This document shows positions 11,646-24,600 of a stretch of 64,000 nt of DNA, one piece after another. How positions within the stretch are numbered: the first letter of the stretch is position 1; every line of letters begins with the position of its first letter. This DNA comes from Clytia hemisphaerica (Eukaryota; Cnidaria; Hydrozoa; Leptothecata; Clytiidae): NCBI GenBank assembly GCA_902728285.1, contig CACVBU010000731.1, forward strand, positions 1 through 64,000, read 5' to 3'. The position numbers and the translations under genes are program-made. The notes beneath the pieces were generated by a model. It did not search any database, had not been told where the DNA came from, and saw only the letters and a program-made list of their open reading frames with translations.

Positions 11646-11863
11646 CTATCGTTGTTGTCAAAGCAGAAGGACCAATCTCAAAATGACTATCTTAGCGAAT
11701 CTTTCTACAAAATGAACCTTTTTATCTTATAGAGGAGAGTAGAGATTCATCCACATGACTCACCGCCGAATCTCGTTGAAAAGTTTACGTTATAGAAAAA
11801 TTCACACTTTTCTAACATATTAATTTTGAGATTTGCCCTTTTGCCTTGGCAACGACGCTATGA
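11646..11863. mobile_element. TIR element related to the one at 22529
   Basis: GACCAATCTCAAAATGA and TTAATTTTGAGATTTGCCC lie inverted, with outer GTTGTTGTCAAAG/CTTGGCAACGAC and probable TA flanks. The CAATCTCAAAAT core is shared with 22529-22734. Confidence 0.6.
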
Positions 11864-11991
11864 TAAAGAGTCGATTAAATACACCTGTGTACCAGCTGAA
11901 ATAAGAATTCTATCGTGTATGTCTGATAATAATGTTGATATTGACAAATGGTAGCAAAGAACAAACACATTTGGATGAAATGGGCCTAATT

Positions 11992-12177
11992 CACCTTTTC
12001 GACTGTAGTCGCGCGGGCATTTTTTTTCCGCTTTATCCCACTAAAACCATCTCAATCCTTTTTTGACGTATTTTTTTATTGTCTACTGGTGCGAAAAAAG
12101 GACTGGGACGGTTTTAGTGGGATAAAGCGAACAAAAAAATGCCCGGGCGGCAATTGGTGGCTACGGTCGAAAAGGTG
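11992..12177. mobile_element. Long-palindrome MITE (CACCTTTTCGAC family)
   Basis: Nearly full-length inverted repeat: CACCTTTTCGAC...GGTCGAAAAGGTG, each arm with GGGCATTTTTTT and CGCTTTATCCCACTAAAACC. TA follows on the right. A half copy is at 49663-49773. Confidence 0.8.
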
Positions 12178-12324
12178 TATTTCGTTTCTTACAAAAGCTA
12201 AGATGGGAACGGCTCCTTCATTGGTGTTGGGCAATGTCAAGTTAAATTGTTGTTTTCAAAGCCAATAACATCTAACAAATAGAATAGGTCGGAAAATTAT
12301 TTTCTTACTAAAATTTAAAAAATA

Positions 12325-12484
12325 CAGTTAAATCTCGCTAATTCGAATTCGAACGGAGAATTCTATTTGTTTCAATAACAGAGATATTGAAATTCAAATT
12401 CAAAGTATCGGAAAAAGGTTTCACCCTGACGGGAACAGAGAAGAAGTTCGAATAGTAGAAGTTCGAATTAGTGAGAATTCACTG
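12325..12484. mobile_element. Pogo/Tigger-like MITE
   Basis: Ends CAGTTAAATCTCGCTAATTC and GAATTAGTGAGAATTCACTG, TA at 12323-12324 and 12485-12486. CAGT tips with TTCGAA-rich ends and TA duplication are typical of pogo-group relatives. It lies 200 bp upstream of the SF3A2 start codon. Confidence 0.75.
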
Positions 12485-12690
12485 TACGTTACTCGCGAAA
12501 AAAAAGTTCTCGCTAAGTTTAATGTTTTTAAACAATTTTTGCCCCTCGCCAAAATTGGTTTTCGTCAAATTAGTTTTGTTCCCTTAATGAAAATATTTAT
12601 TTCTTCATCTAACCTTCAGCTTATTTATTTCACAGATGAAACACTAAAACATAAAAATATAACAACAAAAGAAACAACAAAAGAAGAGAA

Positions 12691-15600
12691 ATGGATTTTC
12701 AAAACCGTGCAGGAGGGAAGACAGGTAGTGGCGGTGTCGCATCATGGTCGGAAACCAATCGTGATCGTCGTGAAAGGTTGCGACAACTGGCTTTGGAAAC
12801 CATCGATCTAAATAAGGTACGAAACACACATTTTTTGTGTTTTATTATGGCCTCTTTTACATTGTTATAAATTTTCATACTCTTTTATTATTATTATATA
12901 AAAAAAGATCAGGAGTTTCTCAGATGTGAATTTGAGCAAAATCTGAAGGTTATAACTTCAACCACATGATTCTTACAGACGATGCTTTTTAACATTGAAG
13001 TAAAATGAGATGGCTAACAGCATGTCCAATTCATGATATGCACCACTGCAATGACTTCACGAAATTATGCAACTTTTCTGGTTTTTATTTTCACCCAATA
13101 CGTCACTTTTGGACCTACCCCGGTGGAGGTCCTATAAATTAACCTTTGTCCGTTCGTCCGTTCGTCTGTTCGTTCGTTCGTTCGTTATTAGCTTTCCTCA
13201 TGATTGGCTCGTTAGTTTTTTCTGATTTTTTGCACAAAGATGCATAACTATAAACCCTCGAATGTGACGGAGCCCGATTTTCAAAAAAAAAAATTTTTGG
13301 GCAAATTTGGGCCAAAAAACGGCTAAAAAACGGGTTTTTTGGACTTTGTGAAATATTAGGTCGTTAATTTTTTCTGATTTTTTGCATGAAAGTAGGGTAC
13401 CATCGTAGGTAAAAGATGGCTTAAGCGAATTTTTGCAAAAAAATTTTATTGGCTCAAAAAACGCATGTTTATCTATAAGAATCACTATTAATAAGCATAC
13501 ATCAATGTTCTTAGTCAAATTACTCAATTTTTTTATGAGATTTTTTCTCAGGAGGGCTTACTTTTAAAGAATATGTGTGTTTCGACATGAAATTTTGGTT
13601 GCTTGGCGTGTTTTTATAGAATAACTGGCCAAATTCGATATTTTTTTATAAGCACATTATCAATTACTTAGGTATTAGCTTTTCTCGAGATTGGCTCTTT
13701 CATTCTTTACTATTTTTTGAACAAAGATGCATAACTATAAACCCTCGAATGTGACGGAGCCCGATTTTCAAAAAAAAATTTGGGGGCAAATTGGGTCAAA
13801 AAAAACGGCTAAAAAATGGGTTTTTTTGGACTTTGTGAAAAAAAAATTGGATCATTAATTTTTTCTGATTTTTTGCAGGAAAGTAAGGTACCATCATAGG
13901 TAAAATACGGTTCAAGCAGATTTTTGCAAAAAAATTGTAGTTGGCTCAAAAAACGCATGTTTATTTATAAGAATCACTATTAATAAGCATACATCAATGT
14001 TCTTAATCAAATTTTTTTATGAGATAGATGTTTTTTTTGCTCATGAGGGCTTACTTTTAAAGAATATATGTGTTTAGACATGAAATTTTGGTTGCTTGGC
14101 TTGTTTTTATAGAAAAACTGGCCAAATTCAATATTTTTTTATAAGCACGCTATCAATTACTTAGGTATTAGCTTTTCTCAAGATTGGCTCTTTTATTCTT
14201 TATGATTTTTTGCACAAAGATGCATAACTATAAACCCTCGAATGTGACGGAGCTCGATTTTTGGAAAAAAAATTTGGGGGTAAATTTCAGCTAAAAAACG
14301 GCTAAAAAAAGGGTTTTTTGGACTTTTCAGCTCAAAAAACGCATATTTATCTATTAGAATCACTATTAATAAGCATACATCAATGTTCTTAAAATTACTG
14401 AATTTTTTGATGAGATGTTTTTTTGCTCTCAAAGTCTTGAATATGAAAGAATATTTCAAGAGCATGAAATTTTGGTTTCTAAACGTGTTTTTTTTATAAG
14501 AAACAAACGACTAATTTTGATAGATCGTCACTATTTGTGTTCTGAATGATTGTTTAATGGTCACGCTTATGTAGATATCAATTATATATGTGTTAAATGC
14601 ATAACCAGGTAGGTCCATAAAAGTATCACTTGTTTATATTGTTTTTAAGTGACGTATTGGGTGGAAAATTCTAAAAGTTCTCCGAAGACTCTCCAGTGGT
14701 GCATATCATGAATTGTTAAATCTCTTCTAATCAAAATAGTTCTTCTTCTAGACCAATAAGGTCAATTCAATATACCTGCTATCAACCAGTCAACTCTTAA
14801 CTGCTGTCGGCTTTTAAGGAGTCTGGTAATGAATATACAAGGAGTAATTAAGAGTATATCGGTGTATCCCCTTTTCTATTTGCGCCAAACCTGGGACGTT
14901 GAATGCTGAGGTGGAGCGCCACACCTACTCTCAGCTCCCGGTAACTTATTGTCAAATCCAAGCTACTCATTTGCTGAGTTGGCGGTGACCGGAGATCGAA
15001 ACCATGAAAGACCATGAATTGTAAGGCGAATGCCTGCTGACTCAGCCAGCCGGTACAAACTTCAAATATAAGTTCTTCAAATAAGTCATCTTTCCTGGTA
15101 AACTCAAACCCAGTCTTAGCACACATAAGATGTTTATAGTTGTGTTTCCTTGGTCGTGATTTAGAAACTTGGTCTAGGGATATAGTATTAATAAAGGTGT
15201 GGCGCTCCACCTCAGCATTCAACGTTTCAGGTTTGGCGCCAATAGAAAAGGTGATACTATTGGCCTTTATATTTCTATTATATTAATTATATTATAAAGG
15301 TCGGTAGTTTGTAGGTGTATTTATGAATTTGAATGATTTTTTTCTTTTCAGGATCCATACTTTATGCGAAATCACTTGGGATCGTATGAATGCAAATTGT
15401 GCTTGACCCTTCATAACAATGAGGTTAGTTTCAAATTCACTCTGTTTATCCACCAACTACCCAGCTGGCACACAACGTTGTTTTAACGTTCAAATAACGT
15501 TATTTGGACGTTATGAATGTAACATGGACGTTGTTTTGACGTTGTGTGCCGTCTGGGTAAATGTGAAGAATGGACCATTCCATCTTATATCCAAACAGGT

Positions 15601-18600
15601 GGTGCTGGTGGACGTACATTTCCAGGGGAGAATCTGAGAACAATTTCCACCGGATCTAAAGAAGTGTTTTTATTTCTCTTTTTTCTGATTTTTTGTACAA
15701 AGATGGAGGGCAAGATTCTCTATAGAATGGCTGAAGTGGTTTTTCCCGGAAATTTCTCATTCGCCTTAAAAAACGGATTTTCGTATTTTGGGGAAATTCC
15801 CTTCAACCAAATAAGAAAATATAGCTTTTCTCAATGTTGACTCGTTATTTTTTTCTGATTTTTTGCACAATGATGCAAAATGGCAATGCCTAAAATGTGC
15901 CGGAGCCCGATTTTCGAAAAAAAATATATTTGGGCAAATTTGGGCCAAAAACTGCCCAAAAATAGGGTTTTTTGGACTTTGTGCAAAATCCTGTCATTAC
16001 TTTTTTCTGATTTTTTTGTACAAAGATTAAGGGCAAGATTCTCTAAAGAATGGCTGAAGTGGTTTTTCCCGGAAAATTCTTATTCGCCTTAAAAAACGGA
16101 TTTTCGTATTTTGGGCAAATTCCCTTTAACCAAATAAGAAAATATAGCTTTTCTCAAAGTTGACTCATTATTTTTTTCTGATTTTTTGAACAATGATGCA
16201 AAATGGCAATGCCTAAAATGTGACGGAGCCCGATTTTCGACAAAAAATATATTTGGGCAAATTTGGGCCAAAAACTGCCTAAAAATAGGGTTTTTTGGAC
16301 TTTGTGCAAAATCCTGTCATTACTTTTTTCTGATGTTTTTGTACAAAGATGGAGGGCAAGATTCTCTAAAGAATGGCTAAAGTGGTTTTTCTTGGAAAAT
16401 TATTATTCGCCTTAAAAGACGGATTTTCGTATTTTGGGGAAATTCCCTTTAACCAAATAAGAAAATATAGCTTTTCTCAATCACTACTAGGTCTGAAAAC
16501 ATCAATTGTGGACACGGTTGATGTTTTTATCCACAGTCGATCATTTTTATGGACAGTTTTTACTTTTTCTTGACAGTCAATGCCTGGAAATGGACAGTCA
16601 ATTCTTTTCATTAACTGTCGAGATTATTTAATTGACTGTTTGTTGATATCTGATAGTGACTGTCGATAGCTTTTAACTCAACTGTCGATGGATAATGTTT
16701 TATATCAGTTATTGTCAGTCAATCTCAGTTATCAACAGTCAATCTCAGATATCGACAGTCGATCTCAGATCAATATCACAGTTCATTAAGAGTATTGCCT
16801 GTCTATTTCCAGGCATCAACTGTCAAGAAAGAGAAAAAACTGTCCTTAAAAATGATTGACTGTGGATAAAAAACATCAACCGTGTCCACAATTGATGTTT
16901 TCAGACCTAGTAGTGAATGTTGACTCATAATTTTTTTCTGATTTTTTGCACAATGATGCAAACTGGCAATGCCCGAAATGTGACGAAGCCAGATTTTAAA
17001 GGAAATTTTTTTGGCGCAAATTTGGGCCAAAAACAGCTTAAAAGGTTTTTTGGGCCTGAATGGTTTAAGTGATTTTTGTAAACGGGGAAATTCCTTTTTA
17101 CCATTTTACATTATTCAACACACAAGCTTTATTTTTCCATTCTGAATTTTTGTACAATCATTGTCACGTTTTTCTTATTTTCATCTGATGTTAATCATTA
17201 GGTAGGTCCATTCAGCATGTTGCTTATTTTTAATAAGGAAAACATTTTGGTAGTTAAATTATTTTAAGGATTGCTCTAAATATACTGTTTATTTTTTTTT
17301 GATTGAGACCGACGGGGCTCGATGATTCGATCTTAACGTTTAAATTCAAAATGAATGGAAAACTCTGAATGTTTCATTTTCTGAAATTTTAGGGAAGCTA
17401 TCTGGCCCATACACAAGGAAAGAAACATCAACAGAATTTGTAAGTACTTTCTGACAAGCAAGTATTTCATGTAAATTCAGGGATGGAGCAGGGTGGAGTT
17501 GATTCCTGATGTAAACAATGCTGGGAATAATAGTTACTAAATTCAATACTGGTATCGCTGATCTATCATACAATATAGAAGTCAATATATAGAGCCAATG
17601 TTCCTTGTTTTCATTGAGTGTTGTTACAACTTATAATTCGTCAAGAAAAAACACATTTTTAATGAATATTTTGGACTTACAGGCCTTTTTCAACATAAAA
17701 ATGAATTGTTTTGACAAGGTTCTTTACCTAGTTGAGTCTCTATAAGTCGAGCACACACACGGGGAACACAAATTTGTTTGAGTTAACCTTTCCAGCGCGC
17801 AACATTTTTATATCTTCAGCCCGTCTGCGCGCAACGTTTTTTGATGAAAATGCAATTTTCACGATAACCGTTATAACTTTTTGAAAAATTAACTTGAGAA
17901 AAAAACCCTTATATTTTTGGAAAGCCCTACCTTTCCCCTTTCTAAATATGTTTAACTGAGTACTTCAAACAATTTTGGACAGAAATTATGAAGCCAGACA
18001 AAAGGTATATGAAGAAACTATGTCGCGAAAAGTCATTTTTTGGTGCAAAACTTCAAAAAATTATAGAGAACTGAAAAATTAATAAAACCACTTACTTTTT
18101 TCTTTAGAAGGTTTCTTTATAGTTAGGTAATACAATTCCATACTTTTGAAAAGCCAAATAAAACTCTAAAACACTTTTATAAACCCTTACTTTCATAGCT
18201 AAATTTCTGCCTCTTCCAGTTTCACAAAATCACGCAACACAGCTTGGTCTACCATTTCTATTTTTGAAAAATGTTGCGTCATACCAAAACAGACCCCGAT
18301 TGTTTCTTATCGGAAAATTCACGCTGATTCCGATTTTTTAATCGGTTTTACCTTACATCTGACGGTTGGGGAGTAATCCGACCAAATATAAAGGTCACCT
18401 TAAAAACGTATCAGATACGTCTTTCGGAACGTATGGCGAACGTATCAGATACGTCTTTCGGGGCGGAAAGGTTAAGGAAATTTCGAATTATGGAGTAAAG
18501 CATTGTTGGTTGAAGGGGTGAGAAAACTTGTTCGAGTTGAGGACAAGAATAAGCAATTCTATCAAATGTGCCAAAGTCAACGCTACGTGGTTTCTAAGGA

Positions 18601-21600
18601 AAGACACCCAACAAAATTAACCTCATTTTTGCATATTTTTAGAATCAAATGGCAGAATTCCGGCTATTTAGGGTTGATGCCGATAAGAAAGGTTTCTTGA
18701 TCATCCGCTCTAAATGAAACTTTAATAATCTGTCATCTTTATGAAACAGAAAAAAAAGTTAAACAGTTTCATGTACTACCTTAAGTTATATTAACTTATT
18801 TTGGCGGGAACTAATTTTGGCGGATTTGGCGAATTTAGACGAATTAAATATTTTGCTCACTTGCCAAAATTAATTTTTTTGTTTGCTTGCCTAAATAACC
18901 CCTGAAATTCATCAAAATTGCTCAAAATTAGGCAAAATAGAACAGATTTACGCTGTCATTCACCAAAATTAGTTCCCGCCGAAATTAAATCATTTTTAGG
19001 ATATTTGCTGCCCGCCAAAATTACTATGCGTTCTTCTGTTTTTGTTTTTTGTTCTGTTTCATATAAATAAACCATAGAGAACGAAGATTCACCACAAGAC
19101 AAAACTTAGTCGGCCTTAATTATTAGTCGGCCCTAATTTTAGTCACATCCTCAAAATTTAGTCACTAATAAGGGCCGACTAATAATTAAAATCGACTAAA
19201 AAATGGGGCCATTTCTAAATTTACAACAAGATGGAAAAAAGGAGAAAACTTAAAATACTGGAAAATAAGGAAAGCGTAATTATAAACTATTAGTTTGGCC
19301 CAAACTTTTAGTCGGCCTTAATTTTAGTCGGTCCAAATTTTTAGTCGGCCCTAATTTTAGTCATCAAGCCAAAATTTAGTCACTTAGGGCCGACTAAGTT
19401 TTGGCCGATAAGGTATCTGTGATCTATTAGTTTTTCTGATAAAGAAACTGGTTGGTGCAAATAATCTTATTCTGTTACCTGTTTTTAACTTTTTCTCTCA
19501 GAGCACGACGTGCGGCCAAAGAAGCGAAAGAAGCACCGAATCAACCGGCACCGGTATTTTCTTACGTTTCTATTCTTTGTGAATGCTAATCTAAAATTTG
19601 AAAGAAGTCCCGACGCTCCTAAAGTGTGTCTCAAAAGTGTGTCTCAAAAGTGTGGACACTTTAGTTTTTTTTGACATTTTCTCAGCAATCATTCATGCAA
19701 TGTTAGAAAGTTATACATCGTTATTTCCAAGGAGAATAATCTAAAATAATCTAAAAGATAAAATATTTTGGAAAATTGAAAAATCGTTTATTTTTTAGAT
19801 TATTCTCCTTGTAAATATTTTTCCAACGGTGTATTTCCTGAGAGTATTCTTGTCAACTATAAGAGCTGTAATGTTTTCATTGTATTTATAATTTTTACCT
19901 TACATGTGCAGTAGACTCCCGGTTATTCGAACCTGCACTTATTCGAATAGTCCGGTTATTCGAAGCGAGATGGCGTTCCTCTTGGCTCTGCTTACCCAAC
20001 CCAGGCAAAAACACTCTCGGTTATTCGAACTTCAACTATTCGAACTTTCAGTTATTGGAAGCGATTTTGTTTCCCCTTAGGGCCATTTACAATCTTCAAG
20101 CAGAATCTTGTGTTTATTACGCTCAATTGAACTAAAAGCGCCTTAAATACTGACCTAAAAATGCCTCAAATACTTCAGAACAGTCTATCACAAACTGAAA
20201 ATCTTGAGGGGAAACGAACTTTTCAGTTATTCGAACTCCCAGTTATTCAAAGTAAATTCTTATCCTCCATATCCCGAATACACTTCTTTTTTTTTTATAA
20301 GAACCAGTAAATTTTTGTTGAGGCTCGGCTGTTCTTATTTTTTTGGCACTTCGAGCCTCAAATTGTTCTTATCCTGTTCTTATTTTTAGGGCAAATTTGG
20401 GGGTATTTTTGGGTTTGAACCCTAATTTCATTAATTTGGCCCTTATTTTACCTAAAACTCAGCAACTCCAGGCTCGATTGTTCTTAAATTGTTCTTATTT
20501 TTGGCATTTTTGAGCCTCATTGTTCTTATAAAATTGTTCTTATAAAAAAAAAAGTGTAACCGGCATAATTCAGCATAACCATAAGTGTATTTTTCCTTGT
20601 TTCGTTTGAAAAAACTTTAACCTTCCATTCCAGGAGAAAACAAAAGTTTCGTTGAGGAAATTCGTGAAGATCGGTCGCCCTGGTTACAAGGTTACCAAGC
20701 AACGAGACCCGGACACCGGACAACATAGTTTACTTTTTCAGGTCAGCATTGCATCATTTTACGAAAAAAACTGATTATGATTTGCCTTCCTTTAAAAAAA
20801 TTTCCGGTTCTCTTATTTTGCGCGAAAGGAACGAAATCTTTTACATGAATTGAGCGGCATGAAGCGCTTATCGCCATGTACAATTGATAAATGTTATCCT
20901 TACTGAATGTCATAAGGCGCCGTTTTTTCCAAAATGAATTGTCAAAGTGCTGCTTTTTCAAAAGCTGATATACAGTTTATAGCTACAACTTAATGAATGA
21001 AAGGGAGAAAGTGCCTACTTCGCAACATTAAAAAACACGACAAATTTCAAAAATAACGAAAAATTTCACTCCGACCGAAAGTGACTGTACTTACATTCCT
21101 TTTTGTGTATAACGACTAACAGTTTATAAATACGCATGCGTTTTAACTTGTTTCGAAAATGAAACAATAGATGCCAAGTAGACACTTTCTCTATGTAATG
21201 TTGGGCCAAAAATCATTAAAAAGTCGTAAACAATTCTGATTTTGTTTTCATTATCGGTTTATTTACTAAATATAATCTTGGCTTATTTGGCTAATGGGGC
21301 CGTCCACATAGTACGTACTATGTACATGGTATTATTTCGCCCAATATTTCTTTCTAGATTACATAATTCAATAGAAGCTCTTCCTGTTCCTGATAATGGG
21401 CTAATTTTAGGTTGTTCCTGACTTAATTTGAAGAAGTTTGAGTTTATCGATCCAGTGATATTCATATTGGAAGTTTATCGTCGCTACGAGATTTATACGT
21501 TTGGCTACGTTTCGAGAGATTTTTCTCCAATCATTGGGCTAATTTGAACTTGTTCTTGACTTTATTAGAATTTCTTCATCTTCTTATTGGATTGATTAGA

Positions 21601-24600
21601 GATCGGTTAGCTTTACTTAACATCAATTTTAGAAATATATAGCTTCCATGAAAGATATGCATTCGACCATATTGATCAGTAAACAATCCAATCAAATGTC
21701 GCTATTTACGCGCCACGGATAAAAAAATAAAAGAAGTTCTTCTTCTTCTTGTTCATAGATTGATTATCCAGAGATAGGCGAACATGACCCAAAGCATCGC
21801 TTCATGTCAGCTTATGAACAACGCATTGAGCCTCCAGACAAAGCTTGGCAATACCTCTTGGTGGCTGCCGAACCCTACGAAACCATCGGCTTCAAGGTGC
21901 GTCTCTTTTCTCCTATCATAGCTTATACTAGACGTCACCCGCGTTATTTCTACGCAATTAACGTTTATTCCACTTTGCGACTTTTTCGCATGTTTTGAGC
22001 CAAACATTGAGCCAAACATAACATTTTTGACTTCATTTTTAACTTTCGAAACTCCTTCCGTAGCAAAAAAAAATCGAATTTGCCGTTCGTTCGTTCGTCC
22101 GTCCGTCCGTCTGTTACCTGCTTTTCTCAGGATTGGCTCATTAGTTTTTTCTGATTTTTGGCACAATGATGCAAAATGACAATGCCCAAAATGTGACGGA
22201 GCCCGATTTTCGAAAAAAATAATTTTCCGGCCGAAAATGCCGGAAAAACTGGTTTTTGGCATTTTCTCGAGATTTTATCATTAGTTATTTTAGATTTTTT
22301 GCTCAAAGATGCGTATTAACAATGCCCAAAACATGGCCAAGTCCGATTTTTGACAAAAACATTTTTCCGGCGGAAATTGCCGTTTTTCTGGGTTTTCATT
22401 TGACTTTTTTCTTATAATTGGTTGTTTTTTCATTCAAAAATATTATTAATAGCAATGCCCACCATCAAGCATGTTTCGATATTTTTCCGGATATTTTTCT
22501 GGTCTGCATTTCTGCTCTTTCACATCTAAAGGTTCAATCTCAAAATCAGTGTCTTTGAAAATTGGAGATTTTGAAATTCTGTTATGTCTTTGAGATTGGC
22601 CTTTTTGTCATATGAAAACATTGAATATTCCTCTATACAAAAAAGGGCAATCTCAATCTCAAAGATGACCATCACTCACAGTAAAACTTTGTAAGTTTTT
22701 ATTTTGTAAGGTACTAATTTTGAGATTGAACCTTTAGTCATGTAAACGACGACATGGAAATGTGGTTTTGTTCCGAATCTTATAATTGTCTTTTTCTTTT
22801 TTCTTTGAATACAGTTGATTTTCAAGGGAAATAGAATTTTGATCGTATAAGGGAATTCATCGAATAGTAGAATGTCGTTTATAAAAGTCATTTTTGCTGC
22901 CTTTCCTTTAGATTCCAAGTCGTGAGATTGACAAACATGAGCAGCGCTTTTGGACGCACTGGAACAAAGACACAAAACAGGTCAGTTACAGACTCATAGT
23001 GCGGAATGGGGTCTGAACCCCCTTTCTTAAATGACCCCCCCCCCAGAAAACTTCCTTTCATGAAGACCAAATTTCATAAAAGTGCTTTAAAATAATCTAC
23101 AATATATATGTAAGCCCCCCTTCTTAAACTACCCCCCCCTTTTCATGAAAATTTTTTATCCTCCCTTCCCCTTCATTTTTTTGAAAGGTTTTACCCCCCC
23201 CCCTTAAGAAAGGGGTCCGAACTCCAAACTATGATACTAGAGTAGTCTATAGAACCATAGTCATTATAAAAACACTGGTCTGGGAGGCTTTTGTCTTCTT
23301 TTATTTTTAAAAGATAGAGCTTACTTATTTTGCAAATATTTTGATCTTGTGATTAGAAAATAGACCAATCCCAAGAAGAAATTTTGGTAACGTGATCAAA
23401 AAGTATGCGAATCGCAACTTGTCTTTGGTTTGTAACAAAAGAAAATTGAACAAAAACCTAAAACAATACATTGCCAGACCGGGGTTTTTTATAATGACTA
23501 TGATAGAACGTGGCTTACATTGACTTCAAACCTCGAAAGGGCTAGACCCGACACTCCTGGAAGGGAAATGGAGCTACTTATTTCCCATCTGGCAAACAAA
23601 AAAACGAAAACGTGACTAAAACGCCAGATTGAAAGTACAACTTTTTGCCAGATTTCGAAACATATGCCGCTTAAAAATAAAGAAAGGTAAATTCAATCCG
23701 TCATTTTCGATGCGGCGCAAATCTTAAGGCGTCACTTTCAAGATTCATGTCTAGCTCCTTCGGGGCTTTAAACTCGATGGGTGTTTTATCATAATGTGAT
23801 TCCAGCTGTCTCGGAAAAACCATGGCGTCCTCCAGCTTTTTGGTCCCCCCTAATATGAGCTAAAACCCCCCATCTGGCCTTCCCCCCCACCTGTCTTTAA
23901 AATTTGTGCTCCCCCAATTGGGAAATCCCCCTAGCCGTATTGTATAAGGGTTGCGAAGTGATGATCCAGACTCGCCTCAATTCGCAAGCTACTATAGCAA
24001 AAAAAAGACTCTCAAAATCCCTAGAAAGACAGGCTCATAAGCCTGAATGCCCAGACACACCAGGAAGGTCTGTGTTTATCGCATTACTCCCCCACTAGGT
24101 AGAGGACTGAATATACCCCCTATTCGCCTTTCTCCCCCCATCAAGCTTGAAATTTTCACTTCCCCCCTGGCACCAAAATCTGATTCCCCCCATCTTCCTG
24201 GGGGGGGGATGATCCCATGAAAACTCTGATGTTCGCTATTTTTAAATCGATTTTCTTTGGCCTGGAAGTCTATAAACCCCTCCCGAATTGAACTATTCGA
24301 ATAAATTTATCAATTTGCCCAACAGCGACTTTTTCGCCCGAACTTTAAATTGCTGAAAACGAGGAATTAACCAAAATTAACAATATATTTTGACCAAGAT
24401 TGTAGACTTTTCAAGGTTTTGAAACAGCAACTCTTCATTTTTTTCCGTTTTAGTTTTTCCTCCAATTCTCCTTCAAACTGACTCATTCACAAATCAGCGC
24501 CATGCAGCGAGAAAATGACCAAATGCATCACAATAAGAACAATCGAAACAGCCGCCCGCCACCTTTACGCCCACCGCCCAGACACGAAGGTGGTGGTTTC

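Noticed and set aside
14848..15222. 124-residue minus-strand frame
   Set aside because: It lies within the inverted arms of a MITE and shows no conserved protein features.
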